Of a stretch of 64,000 bases of DNA, positions 43,360 to 51,749 are shown in pieces. The stretch spans positions 7,023,501-7,087,500 of the forward strand of contig NZ_JACHJC010000001.1 of the NCBI RefSeq assembly GCF_014203425.1, read 5' to 3'. Both the position numbers and the translations under genes were made by a program. Every line of letters begins with the position of its first letter. The stretch's first letter is position 1. The notes beneath the pieces are model-generated. The model was not told the DNA's origin, made no database searches, and saw only the letters and a program-made list of their open reading frames with translations. This stretch comes from Micromonospora echinospora (GTDB lineage: Bacteria > Actinomycetota > Actinomycetes > Mycobacteriales > Micromonosporaceae).

Positions 43360-43947
43360 GTGATCGACGATTTCGCGAAGGAATACCTGCACAACGATCT
43401 GCGCCAGATCCGCGAGGCCATGCTGTGGAAGCTCGACGGACTGTCCGAGTACGACGTCCGCCGTCCCCTGACCGCGTCCGGCACCAACCTGCTCGGGCTG
43501 GTCAAGCACCTGGCGGTTGGGCAGGCCCGGTACTTCGGCGAGGTGTTCGGCAGGCCGTTCCCGGAGCCGCTGCCCCGGTGGGACGACCCGGATCCGGACG
43601 GCACCGACATGTGGGCGACCGAGCACGAGAGCCGCGAGGAGGTGATCGGTCGTTACCGGCGAGCGTGGGAGCACGCGGACGCGACGATCGACGCCCTCGC
43701 GATCGACGCGCCCGGCCATGTGCCGTGGTGGCCACGGCCGGACGTCAAGCTGTTCAACGTCATGGTCCACGTGCTGACCGAGACCAGCCGGCACGCCGGG
43801 CACGCCGACATCCTGCGGGAGCAGCTCGACGGCTCGACCGGGGCATGGGCCGAGTACGCGTACCTGGAACCCGACCGGACGACGCTGACGACGCGGCGGG
43901 CGATGATCGAACTGGCCGCCCGGGCCGCCGCCGACACCCCCCGCTGA
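43360..43947 (+). CDS. DinB family protein (DUF664)
   Basis: A 195-residue four-helix DinB-like protein: VRRPLTASGTNLLGLVKHLAVGQARYFGEVFGRP supplies the first metal His (KHL), and HVLTETSRHAGHADILREQLDG gives the other two (HAGH). This is the actinobacterial DUF664 pattern, which may use mycothiol or metal in an unknown transfer. GTG 43360 follows CAGGGT by 8 nt. Divergent from the Nudix gene. Confidence 0.86.
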   Translation: MIDDFAKEYLHNDLRQIREAMLWKLDGLSEYDVRRPLTASGTNLLGLVKHLAVGQARYFGEVFGRPFPEPLPRWDDPDPDGTDMWATEHESREEVIGRYRRAWEHADATIDALAIDAPGHVPWWPRPDVKLFNVMVHVLTETSRHAGHADILREQLDGSTGAWAEYAYLEPDRTTLTTRRAMIELAARAAADTPR

Positions 43948-44007
43948 GCCGTCCCGACCGGTGGATCACCCTCCCTGCCCCGGAGCGGTCCGGGATAGCG
44001 TGCCGGC

Positions 44008-44976
44008 ATGACGCGTTGGGGAATCCTGGCCACCGGACACATCGCTGCCTGTTTCGCCGCCGATCTGCGGCTGGTGCCGGACGCCGAACTGGTGGCGGTC
44101 GGATCGCGCACCCGGGAGAGCGCCGAGCTGTTCGCGCGCCGGCACGACGTGCCGCGGGCGTACGCCTCATGGGCGGAACTGGCCGCGGACCCGGACGTGG
44201 ACGCGATCTACGTGGCCACCCCGCACGCTGCGCACCACGAGGCGGCGCTGGCGTGCCTGGCCGGCGGCAAGGCAGTGCTGGTGGAGAAGCCCTGCACGCT
44301 GGACCTGCCGACCACCACCGAACTGGTGGAGACGGCCCGCGCCCGGGGTCTGTTCCTCATGGAGGCCATGTGGATGCGGACCAACCCGCTGATCCTGCGG
44401 GTGCTGGAGCTGATCCGGGACGGCGCGATCGGCGAGGTCACGCACGTACGGGCCGACTTCGGCGTGGCCGGACCGTTCCCGCCGGAGCACCGGATGCGGG
44501 CCCGCACGCTCGGCGGCGGCGCGCTGCTCGACCTCGGCGTCTATCCGCTGAGCCTGGCCCACCTGGTGCTCGGCGTGCCGCAGCACGTGCAGGCGTGGGC
44601 GAAGCTGACCCCGGAGGCGGTGGACGAGAACACCGGCATGGTGCTCGGCTGGGACTCCGGCGCGGTGGCGACGCTGAGCTGCGGCATGGTCGGCGCGACA
44701 GCGATCACCGCGTCGATCACCGGCACGACGGGCCGGATCGACCTGCCCGAGCTGTTCTTCCGGCCCGCGCACGCGGTGCTGCACCGGGCCGGCGCCGAAC
44801 CGGAGACGATCCCGGGGGACCTGACCGGCGGCGGCTACCAGTACGAGGCGATCGAGGTGCAGCGCTGCCTGGCGGCCGGGCTGACCGAGAGCCCGCTGGT
44901 GCCGCACGCCGCCACGCTCGAGGTGATGGGCCTGATCGACGACGTCAAGGCCCGGATCGGCGTCTCCTACGCGTGA
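44008..44976 (+). CDS. Gfo/Idh/MocA family oxidoreductase
   Basis: A 322-residue dehydrogenase. The N-terminal Rossmann domain has WGILATGHIAACFAADL and the conserved EKP (LVEKPCTLDLPTT near residue 92-96). The C-terminal substrate domain has GGGALLDLGVYPLSLAHLV. Likely sugar or inositol-type substrate; cofactor NAD(P). TAGCGT ends 6 nt before ATG 44008. 60 bp after the DinB gene. Confidence 0.88.
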   Translation: MTRWGILATGHIAACFAADLRLVPDAELVAVGSRTRESAELFARRHDVPRAYASWAELAADPDVDAIYVATPHAAHHEAALACLAGGKAVLVEKPCTLDLPTTTELVETARARGLFLMEAMWMRTNPLILRVLELIRDGAIGEVTHVRADFGVAGPFPPEHRMRARTLGGGALLDLGVYPLSLAHLVLGVPQHVQAWAKLTPEAVDENTGMVLGWDSGAVATLSCGMVGATAITASITGTTGRIDLPELFFRPAHAVLHRAGAEPETIPGDLTGGGYQYEAIEVQRCLAAGLTESPLVPHAATLEVMGLIDDVKARIGVSYA

Positions 44977-45005
44977 GGGGCCCCCGCCACGGCGGGGAAC
45001 CCCTC
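44975..45005. terminator. bidirectional hairpin terminator
   Basis: GAGGGG / CCCCTC enclose CCCCGCC-AC-GGCGGGG between the convergent oxidoreductase and pit genes; the oxidoreductase TGA overlaps the left arm. No T run. Confidence 0.75.
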
Positions 45006-45024
45006 GACGTCGTCGCGCGGGAGA

Positions 45025-46029
45025 TCAGAACAAGGGGCGGACCAGCAGGTACGCGAGGCAGGCGATCGCGGCGGCGGCCGGGAACGTGATGATCCAGGCG
45101 ATCACGATGTTGCCGGCCACGTTCCAGCGCACCGCGGAGAGCCGTTTCGTCGAGCCCACACCCATGATCGCCGAGGTGATCGTGTGGGTGGTGGAGATCG
45201 GCGCCTTGAGCACCAGCGCGTTGAAGTAGAGCACCGCGCTGGCCACGGTCTCGGCCGCGAAGCCCTCCGCCGGGCCGAGGTCGATGATCTTCCGGCCGAG
45301 CGTCCGGATGATCCGCCAGCCACCCGCGTACGTGCCGGCGGCCAGCATCGCGGCGGAGGTCCAGAAGACCCAGCCCGGGATGTGGGTCTTGCTCTCCTGG
45401 AAGCCGCCGGTGTAGAGCGCCAGCACGATGATGCCCATGGTCTTGGCGGCGTCCTGCATGCCGTGGCCGACCGACATGGCGGCGGCGGACACGGTCTGCG
45501 CCCAGCGGAAACCGCGGCTGAGCTTGCCGGGCTGCCCCTTCCGGAACAGCCACATGATCGCCAGCATCACCAGGAAGCCGAGGACCAGGCCGACCATCGG
45601 CGAGAGCACCATCGGGATGAGGACCTTCTCGACGATGTTGCCCCACTGGACGATGCCGTCGGCGGCGAACAGGGTCGCGCCGACCAGGCCGCCGAAGAGG
45701 GCGTGCGACGAGGAGGACGGCAGGCCGAAGTACCAGGTGATCAGGTTCCAGATGATCGCGCCCAGCACGCCGGCGAAGACCACGCCCAGGCTCTCCACCC
45801 CGGTGGGCAATGTCACCAGGCCGTCGCCGACCGTCTTGGCCACGCCGGCGCCGAAGTGCGCGCCGATGAAGTTGCCGACTGCTGCCAGCCCCAAGGCGAT
45901 CCGGGGGGTCAGCGCCCGGGTCGAGATGCTGGTGGCGATCGCGTTTGCCGCGTCGTGGAAGCCGTTCGTGTAGTCGAACGCCATGGCGACCGCGATCACC
46001 GCCAGCACGGCGATGAGTTCGGGACTCAC
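45025..46029 (-). CDS. pit: inorganic phosphate transporter (Pit)
   Basis: A 334-residue PiT-family low-affinity phosphate/cation symporter with about ten membrane segments. The first family signature is GFHDAANAIATSISTRAL (about residues 23-40), the second GLPSSSSHALFGGLVGA. GTG 46029 lies 4 bp after the stop of the upstream PhoU-like gene, and AAGGAG within that gene is the ribosome binding site. Low-affinity Pi uptake complements PstSCAB. Confidence 0.94.
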   Translation of the reverse strand: MSPELIAVLAVIAVAMAFDYTNGFHDAANAIATSISTRALTPRIALGLAAVGNFIGAHFGAGVAKTVGDGLVTLPTGVESLGVVFAGVLGAIIWNLITWYFGLPSSSSHALFGGLVGATLFAADGIVQWGNIVEKVLIPMVLSPMVGLVLGFLVMLAIMWLFRKGQPGKLSRGFRWAQTVSAAAMSVGHGMQDAAKTMGIIVLALYTGGFQESKTHIPGWVFWTSAAMLAAGTYAGGWRIIRTLGRKIIDLGPAEGFAAETVASAVLYFNALVLKAPISTTHTITSAIMGVGSTKRLSAVRWNVAGNIVIAWIITFPAAAAIACLAYLLVRPLF

Positions 46030-46033
46030 TGGA

Positions 46034-46660
46034 TCAGGACTCCTTGACCGCGATGGTCTCGACGGTGTTGGCGACGTGCTCGAAGGCGTCGCAGGCGGCC
46101 TCCAGCTCGTCGGCCACCTCCTTCATCTTCAGCACCGTGAGCGCGTCGTACTCACCGGAGAAGAGGCGCACCAGCAGCATCCGGTACGCCTGGTCGCCGT
46201 CGTTCTCGAGCCGGTTGCACTCGATCCAGTAGTCCTCGAGGTCCTTCATCGACTTCAGCCGGGGCATCGCCTCGGCGGTGAGCTTGGCCTGCAGGTCGAG
46301 CACGTTCACCAGCTCGTGCAGCTCACGCGGAAGCGACGGGAGCTTGGTCAGGCCGTACAGGTAGAGCAGGTTGCCGACCGCCTCCAGGTGGTCCATCACG
46401 TCGTCGAGCAGCGAGCCGAGCCGGTAGATGTCCTCCCGGTCGAACGGCGTGATGAAGGTGGAGTTGATCTTCTTGTACAGCTCGTGCGTGATCTGGTCGC
46501 TGTCGTGCTCGATGTCGGTCAGCCGCTCGCTGATCGACTGCACGTCGGCGCCGGGCAGACCCAGCTCGTTGAGCAGGTCGGTCCCCTTCACCAGGTTCTG
46601 CGCGGCCTTCGTGAAGAGCTCGTAGAAGGCGCCCTCGGTGGGACGGAAGGAAAACTTCAC
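46034..46660 (-). CDS. DUF47 Pit accessory protein (PhoU-like)
   Basis: A 208-residue helical protein of the DUF47/PhoU_div family, usually adjacent to Pit and thought to regulate it. KFSFRPTEGAFYELFTKAAQNLVKG is the typical start, and ERLTDIEHDSDQITHELYKKINSTFITPFDREDIYRL is the PhoU-like metal-cluster stretch (ExxxDxxxH). GTG 46660 has GAGGTCC upstream; the frame also opens at 46762 but without support. Operon with pit. Confidence 0.92.
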   Translation of the reverse strand: MKFSFRPTEGAFYELFTKAAQNLVKGTDLLNELGLPGADVQSISERLTDIEHDSDQITHELYKKINSTFITPFDREDIYRLGSLLDDVMDHLEAVGNLLYLYGLTKLPSLPRELHELVNVLDLQAKLTAEAMPRLKSMKDLEDYWIECNRLENDGDQAYRMLLVRLFSGEYDALTVLKMKEVADELEAACDAFEHVANTVETIAVKES

Positions 46661-46777
46661 AGCACGGACCTCGTCGTGTCGGTGGAAGGGTGGCCGTCGC
46701 CGCCCGGGCGTCTGCATTGCGCATGCTAGGGACCGCGTCCAGGCGGCTTTCGATCGGCCCACCCCTGGTCAAGCCCG

Positions 46778-46810
46778 ATTCACCGGTCGTTCACCTTCCG
46801 TTCACCTGAT
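46778..46810 (+). promoter_or_regulatory. three-repeat PHO box before the pit operon
   Basis: Three contiguous 11-nt repeats ATTCACCGGTC, GTTCACCTTCC and GTTCACCTGAT. They read rightwards, opposite to the pit operon that starts 118 bp to their left, and the last base overlaps the ppk2 stop. A PhoP dimer array here could repress Pit or regulate from a distance; direction and effect are inferred. Confidence 0.8.
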
Positions 46811-47760
46811 CACCCGCTGAACTGGTTCCGTAACCGGTCACGCTCCCGATCAACGTCGAAATCGGCAGCCGGATACCCCAGATGCAACCCCTCGAACGTC
46901 TCGCGCAGCAGGTGGGCCACCGCCCAGTCCCGGTACCACTTGCGGTCCGCCGGGACCACGAACCAGGGCGCGTCGTCGCTGCCGCACCGCTCGATCGCCT
47001 CGGCGTACGCCGCCTGATAGTCGTCCCATCGTGCCCGGGTGTCCAGGTCACTGGGGTTGTACTTCCAGAACTTCGTCGGGTCGGTCAGCCGCTCCATCAG
47101 CCGCTCACCCTGCTCGGCGTACGAGATGTGCAGCATGACTTTGATCACCGTGACCGCCTGCTCGGCCAGTTCCCGCTCGAAGTCGTTGATGATCGCGTAC
47201 CGGGACCGCCAGGTCGCCTCGTCGACCAGCCCCTCGACCCGGGCGATCAGCACGTCCTCGTAGTGCGAGCGGTTGAACACGCCCACGTACCCGGGCGGCG
47301 GCAGCGCCCGCCGTACCCGCCACAGGAAGTCGTGCCGCAACTCCTCCTCGGTCGGCGGCCCGAACGAGCGGATGTGCAGCCCCAGCGGGTTCATCGCGCC
47401 GGCCACCCGCTTCACGGCGCCGTCCTTGCCGCCGCAGTCCATCGCCTGGAGCACCAGCAGCACCCGGCGCGGCCGGCCCGCACCCAGTCCCGCGCCCGCC
47501 TGGGCCGGCGCGCTCGTGGCGCCGCCCGGACCGGCGGCGCCCTGCGCCGAGGCGTACAGCATCTCCTGCTGCCGCCCCAGTTCCGCGCCGACCATCTCGA
47601 CCTGGGCCCGCGCCCACTCCTTGCGCGCGGGCCCGCGCCCGGCCGCCGCCGGCAGCCCCGGTGTCGACCGGGGGTCGATCGCCGCCAGGTCCACCGGCCC
47701 CGGCCCCACCCGCAGCAGTTCCCGCATCGGCCCGCCCTCGGGCCACACCACCTCACTCAT
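46810..47760 (-). CDS. ppk2: polyphosphate kinase 2 family protein
   Basis: A 316-residue PPK2-family kinase with phosphate transfer between polyphosphate and nucleotides. Walker A is LVLQAMDCGGKDGAVKRV near residue 103. RSFGPPTEEELRHDFLWRV and FNRSHYEDVLIARVEGLV are the family signature, and KWYRDWAVAHLL is the C-terminal motif. Direction (NTP or NDP synthesis) cannot be set. ATG 47760; a long upstream extension to 48153 would overlap the sigma gene and is rejected. Its 3' end is 0-33 bp from the PHO box. Confidence 0.9.
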   Translation of the reverse strand: MSEVVWPEGGPMRELLRVGPGPVDLAAIDPRSTPGLPAAAGRGPARKEWARAQVEMVGAELGRQQEMLYASAQGAAGPGGATSAPAQAGAGLGAGRPRRVLLVLQAMDCGGKDGAVKRVAGAMNPLGLHIRSFGPPTEEELRHDFLWRVRRALPPPGYVGVFNRSHYEDVLIARVEGLVDEATWRSRYAIINDFERELAEQAVTVIKVMLHISYAEQGERLMERLTDPTKFWKYNPSDLDTRARWDDYQAAYAEAIERCGSDDAPWFVVPADRKWYRDWAVAHLLRETFEGLHLGYPAADFDVDRERDRLRNQFSG

Positions 47761-47850
47761 CCCCCGATCCTCACCCCCGAACGCAATCCCCGAGTACGTC
47801 GCGCCCCCTAAAACCCCCTTTGTCCCCCTCCTCCACCGCCCCCACCACGC

Positions 47851-47919
47851 CGATCTTGCAGTTGCGGCCCCTTGCACGTCCGGAAAGCGGCGTTTGCCGG
47901 GGCAGCAAGTACAAGATCG
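47851..47919. repeat. hairpin repeat A4
   Basis: A 69-bp element with arms CGATCTTGCAGTT and AAGTACAAGATCG (two mismatches). C-rich left flank, G-rich right flank. Unlike the other copies it sits between divergent genes (ppk2 and the sigma factor), so it is not only a terminator. The rest of 47761-47965 holds the ppk2 leader and the G-rich run. Confidence 0.82.
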
Positions 47920-47923
47920 ACGA

Positions 47924-47941
47924 GGGTGGGTGGGGGTGGGG
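47924..47941 (+). other. G-quadruplex-forming run
   Basis: GGGTGGGTGGGGGTGGGG: four G tracts of at least three, each separated by one base, 25 bp upstream of the ECF sigma start. It would form a stable parallel G-quadruplex in the coding strand. Confidence 0.6.
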
Positions 47942-47965
47942 TGCGCGGGGCGGGAGAATGGGGGG

Positions 47966-48916
47966 GTGGATGAACTTACGGGGGAGTTCGAAGCGGAACG
48001 GGGGCATCTGCTGGCTGTCGCGCGGCGGATGCTCGGCAGCCGCAGCGAGGCCGAGGACGCCGTGCAGGAGACCTGGCTGCGCTTCTCCGGCGCGCTGAGC
48101 GACCCCGAGCAGCGCGCCCGCGTACGCGACCTGCGGGGCTGGCTCATCACCACCTGCTCACGGATCTGCCTGGACGTGCTCCGCTCCGCCCGGGTGCGCC
48201 GGGAGGCGTACCCGGGTCAGTGGCTCCCCGAGCCGGTGGTGACCACCGTGCCGGCGGCGGACGGGTTCGCGCCCGACCCGGCCGAACGGGCGGTACGGGC
48301 CGACCAGCTCGGCACCGCGCTGCTGGTGGTGCTGGAACGGCTGACGCCGGAGCAGCGGGTGGCGTTCGTGCTGCACGACGTGTTCGCGGTGCCGTTCGCC
48401 GACGTGGCGGACGTCCTCGCGGTCACGCCGGAGGCGGCGCGTCAGCTCGCGTCGCGGGCCAGGCGGGCGGTGCACGCGCCGGACGCCCCCCGGCACAGCG
48501 CGGACCTCGCCGAGCAGCGGCGGGTGCTCGACGCGTTCGCCGCGGCGGTGGAGTCCGGTGAGCTGGAGCAGCTGGTCCGCGTACTCGCCCCGGACGTGGT
48601 GTCGATCGGCGACGCGGGCGGTCACTTCCCGGCCGGGCGGCGGCCGGTGGTCGGCGTCGAGTCGGTCGGCCGCCTGCTGCTCGGCCTCTACGGCCAGGCC
48701 CAGCGGCGCGGCGGCCTGCGCGGACGGCCGGTGCTGGTGGACGGGACGCTGGGGTGGCAGTCGGAGTTCTTCCACCGGGACGGGCGACCCGTCCGGATGG
48801 TCACCTCGTTCGCCGTCCACGAGGGGCGGATCACCGGCGTGTTCAACCAGCTCAACCCGGCCAAGGTCGGCGAGCTGCCGCCGCTGGGCCCGGAGGCCGT
48901 CTGGCCGCCGCGGTGA
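47966..48916 (+). CDS. ECF41-type sigma factor (SigJ-like)
   Basis: A 316-residue ECF sigma factor with a C-terminal SnoaL/NTF2-like domain. Sigma region 2 is RMLGSRSEAEDAVQETWLRFSG, region 4 is LTPEQRVAFVLHDVFAVPFADVADVL; the extension starts at about residue 180. The ECF41 motif NPDKL appears as NPAKV near the end. Unlike typical ECF41 operons there is no carboxymuconolactone-decarboxylase or oxidoreductase partner next to it. No anti-sigma gene is adjacent; the C-terminus may act as built-in regulator. GTG 47966 follows GAGAAT by 6 nt. Confidence 0.9.
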   Translation: MDELTGEFEAERGHLLAVARRMLGSRSEAEDAVQETWLRFSGALSDPEQRARVRDLRGWLITTCSRICLDVLRSARVRREAYPGQWLPEPVVTTVPAADGFAPDPAERAVRADQLGTALLVVLERLTPEQRVAFVLHDVFAVPFADVADVLAVTPEAARQLASRARRAVHAPDAPRHSADLAEQRRVLDAFAAAVESGELEQLVRVLAPDVVSIGDAGGHFPAGRRPVVGVESVGRLLLGLYGQAQRRGGLRGRPVLVDGTLGWQSEFFHRDGRPVRMVTSFAVHEGRITGVFNQLNPAKVGELPPLGPEAVWPPR

Positions 48917-48922
48917 GCCGGC

Positions 48923-49429
48923 TCAGACCACCAGCGCCAGCCACTTCCGGTACGACGTGGCGAACGGCTCGGTGCCGTCGCCGAGCGCGCCGAGCAGCCA
49001 GCGGGCGGCCGCCTCGGCCTCGGTGACCACGTCGTCCGGGTAGCCCCAGCGGGAGCGGTGCTCGGCGAACTCGTCCTCGTCGCGCAGCTCGACCAGGGCG
49101 GTCTCGCGGCGGCGCACCACGTCCAGGTCGAGGTCGATCAGGTGGACGGTCTCCTCACCCTCCCAGCGGGCCGGGGTGGCGATGTCGCAGTAGACCTCGC
49201 TGGTGCGCGGCGGCGGATTGAACATGCCGGTCCACCAGGCGTGGTGGGGCACCAGCAGGACGAACGGGATCTGCTCGACCGAAGGGCGGCCGTGGTAGAC
49301 GGATTCGGTGCCGGCGGGCACGCCGAGCCAGACGCCGAGATCGTCCTCGGCGAGCCGACGGGCCGGGTAGTCGCGGTGGGCGCTGCCGTCGTACTTGCGG
49401 TAGATCACGCGGACCACGTCGCTCGGCAT
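48923..49429 (-). CDS. DUF402 domain protein
   Basis: A 168-residue DUF402 protein. The core LGVWLGVPAGTESVYHGRPS and EVYCDIATPARWEGEETVHLIDLDLDVVRRR contains the conserved Asp/Glu that in related enzymes (nucleoside di/triphosphatases) bind metal. GTG-to-ATG choice: ATG 49429 lies 7 nt after TAGGGT, so the upstream frame to 49576 is not used. Convergent with the sigma gene by 6 bp. Confidence 0.87.
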   Translation of the reverse strand: MPSDVVRVIYRKYDGSAHRDYPARRLAEDDLGVWLGVPAGTESVYHGRPSVEQIPFVLLVPHHAWWTGMFNPPPRTSEVYCDIATPARWEGEETVHLIDLDLDVVRRRETALVELRDEDEFAEHRSRWGYPDDVVTEAEAAARWLLGALGDGTEPFATSYRKWLALVV

Positions 49430-49553
49430 GCCTGGCACCCTAACCGATTCCGGCCACGCCACGCGATCGGGAGGTAACCGGACGCGACCCGCCGGTACGC
49501 CACGCCGCCGGAGCGACCGGACCCCCGTCGGTGCCGACGGGTACGGTCGCACG

Positions 49554-51698
49554 GTGACCCCGTCCCGCACCGCCACCGGCCCGGCCGTCCCGAAGAAGCG
49601 CCGCGGTGGCCGCGCCGGTGCCGGGGAGCTGCTGACCGCCGCTGTGGGCGCGGTTCCAGGCGGCGCGGCCCGGCCGGGTCAGCAGCAGATGGCCGAGGCG
49701 ATCGAGCGCAGCATCGCCTCCGGCGAGCACCTGCTGGTGCAGGCCGGCACCGGCACCGGCAAGTCCCTGGCGTACCTGGCCCCGGCGCTGACGGTGGACG
49801 GTCCGGTGGTGGTCTCCACCGCCACGCTGGCGTTGCAGTCCCAGCTCGTCGAGCACGACCTGCCGAGGCTGGCCGACGCGGTCGAGCCGGTGCTTGGCCG
49901 CCGCCCCACCTTCGCCGTGCTGAAGGGGCGCCACCACTACCTGTGCCTGGCCCGGCTGGACAGCTCGGTCGAGGACGAGCCGGACGACGCGCTGTTCGAC
50001 GCGCCGCGGCCCGGCAGCGGCGGCACCAAGTGGCTCGGCGAGGCGGGCCGCCTGGGCAAGCAGGTGCAGCGGCTGCGCGACTGGGCCGAGGAGACGGCCA
50101 CCGGCGACCGCGACGAGCTGGACCCGGGCGTGGACGACCAGGTGTGGCGCAGCGTCTCCATGCCGGCCCGGGAGTGCGTGGGCGCGAGCCGCTGCCCGTT
50201 CGGGTCGGAGTGCTTCGCCGAGGCGTCCCGGGCCCGCGCCCGCGAGGCCGACATCGTGGTGACCAACCACAGCCTGCTCGCCGTCGACATGCTCGCCGGT
50301 CGGCACATCGTGCCGCCGCACAAGCTGCTGGTGGTGGACGAGGCGCACGAGCTGGCCGACCGGGTCTCCTCGGCGGCCCAGGCCGAGCTGGTGCCGGAGC
50401 TGATCGACAGGTCGACCCGCCGGGCCCGGCCGCTGCTGCGCCCGGACCTGGCCGAGCGGCTCACCGAGGCCGGGGACGCCCTCGCCGTGGGGCTGGCCGA
50501 GGCGCCCGCCGGGCGGCTCACCGCCGGTCTGCCGCCCGCGCTACGGGAGGCGTGCACGCTGCTGGACTCGGCGACCCGGGCCGCGCTGGAGGCGATCGGC
50601 GACGTGAAGTCCGACGACCCCGACCCGGTACGCAAGCAGCAGGCCAAGGCCGTGCTGGACGAGCTGTCCACCACCGCCCAGCGGCTGCTGGAGGAGGCCG
50701 ACCACGACGTCGCCTGGGTCGAGAAGCCGGACAACGGCAGCCGGCGGGCGTTGGTGGTCGCGCCGCTGTCGGTCGCGGGCACGCTCGCCACCCACCTGTA
50801 CGACGAGCGCACCGTGGTCGCCACCTCGGCGACGCTGGCGCTGGGCGGTCGCTTCGACACGGTGGCCCGGGCGCTGGGGCTGGACGCGCCGCCGCCCGCC
50901 CCGCCGTCCCCGGCCGCCGCCGCGCTCGCCACCGCCGCCGCCGCGGGCCGCCCTCCGGTCACGCCGCCGGTGGCAGCCACCGAGGGCAGCCGCGCGGCGA
51001 TCGGCACCGTGCCGGCCACCGAAGGGCCGGGCTGGAGCTCGCTCGACGTCGGCTCGCCGTTCGACTACGCCCGGCAGGGCATCCTGTACGTGGCGGCGCA
51101 CCTCCCGCGCCCCAGCGTCTCCGGGCTGCCCGGCCCGGCCGGTGAGGAGCTGCTGGCGCTGGTCGGGGCGCTCGGTGGTCGTACCCTCGGGCTCTTCTCG
51201 TCGCGGCGGGCCGCGCAGCAGGCGGCGGAGCTGCTCCGCGCGCGGACCGACCTGCCCGTGCTGCTCCAGGGCGAGGAGGCGCTGCCGCTGCTGGTCCGCC
51301 GGTTCCGCCAGGAGCGGGAGAGCTGCCTGTTCGGGGTGATGTCGCTCTGGCAGGGCGTGGACGTGCCGGGTGACGCCTGCCAGCTCGTGGTGATCGACAG
51401 GTTGCCGTTCCCCCGGCCGGACGAGCCGCTCGCCGCGGCGCGCGCGGCGGCGGTGGACGCCGGTGGCGGCTCCGGTTTCGCGGCGGTGAGCGTGCCGATC
51501 GCGGCGGTCCGGCTGGCCCAGGGCGTCGGCCGGCTGATCCGGGCCACCGGCGACCGGGGTGTGGTGGCGGTGCTCGACTCGCGGCTGGAGACGGCGCGCG
51601 GGTACGGCCCGTTCCTGCGCCGCTCGCTGCCGCCGTTCTGGTACACCACCCGGCCCGAGGTGGCCCGGGGCGCGCTGGAACGGCTCGCCAAGAGTTGA
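49554..51698 (+). CDS. DinG-like ATP-dependent DNA helicase
   Basis: A 714-residue superfamily 2 helicase of the DinG/XPD group. Walker A is VQAGTGTGKSLAYL near residue 62; the DEAH box VVDEAHELADR is near 260. Four cysteines (YLC, REC, SRC, SEC) between motifs I and II mark the Fe-S cluster domain. The C-terminal helicase motifs include SLWQGVDVPGD and QGVGRLIRATGDRG. It unwinds 5'-tailed DNA or R-loops in repair. GTG 49554 lies 6 nt after TACGGT (leaderless). An Ala/Pro-rich insertion (APPPAPPSPAAAA) sits in the second domain. Confidence 0.92.
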   Translation: MTPSRTATGPAVPKKRRGGRAGAGELLTAAVGAVPGGAARPGQQQMAEAIERSIASGEHLLVQAGTGTGKSLAYLAPALTVDGPVVVSTATLALQSQLVEHDLPRLADAVEPVLGRRPTFAVLKGRHHYLCLARLDSSVEDEPDDALFDAPRPGSGGTKWLGEAGRLGKQVQRLRDWAEETATGDRDELDPGVDDQVWRSVSMPARECVGASRCPFGSECFAEASRARAREADIVVTNHSLLAVDMLAGRHIVPPHKLLVVDEAHELADRVSSAAQAELVPELIDRSTRRARPLLRPDLAERLTEAGDALAVGLAEAPAGRLTAGLPPALREACTLLDSATRAALEAIGDVKSDDPDPVRKQQAKAVLDELSTTAQRLLEEADHDVAWVEKPDNGSRRALVVAPLSVAGTLATHLYDERTVVATSATLALGGRFDTVARALGLDAPPPAPPSPAAAALATAAAAGRPPVTPPVAATEGSRAAIGTVPATEGPGWSSLDVGSPFDYARQGILYVAAHLPRPSVSGLPGPAGEELLALVGALGGRTLGLFSSRRAAQQAAELLRARTDLPVLLQGEEALPLLVRRFRQERESCLFGVMSLWQGVDVPGDACQLVVIDRLPFPRPDEPLAAARAAAVDAGGGSGFAAVSVPIAAVRLAQGVGRLIRATGDRGVVAVLDSRLETARGYGPFLRRSLPPFWYTTRPEVARGALERLAKS

Positions 51699-51734
51699 CG
51701 CCCGCGCCTCCCCGGGCGGGGCGACGCGGGCGTC
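51697..51734. terminator. convergent hairpin terminator
   Basis: GACGCCCGCG / CGCGGGCGTC form a 10-bp stem enclosing a CCCC/GGGG pair. The left arm overlaps the helicase stop. It separates the convergent helicase and AI-2E-type genes. Confidence 0.75.
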
Positions 51735-51749
51735 AAGGGGTCTTGCCTG

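Noticed and set aside
42609..45089. An 826-codon frame over Nudix, DinB and oxidoreductase genes
   Set aside because: It is out of frame with all three recognised genes, which have motifs and promoters.
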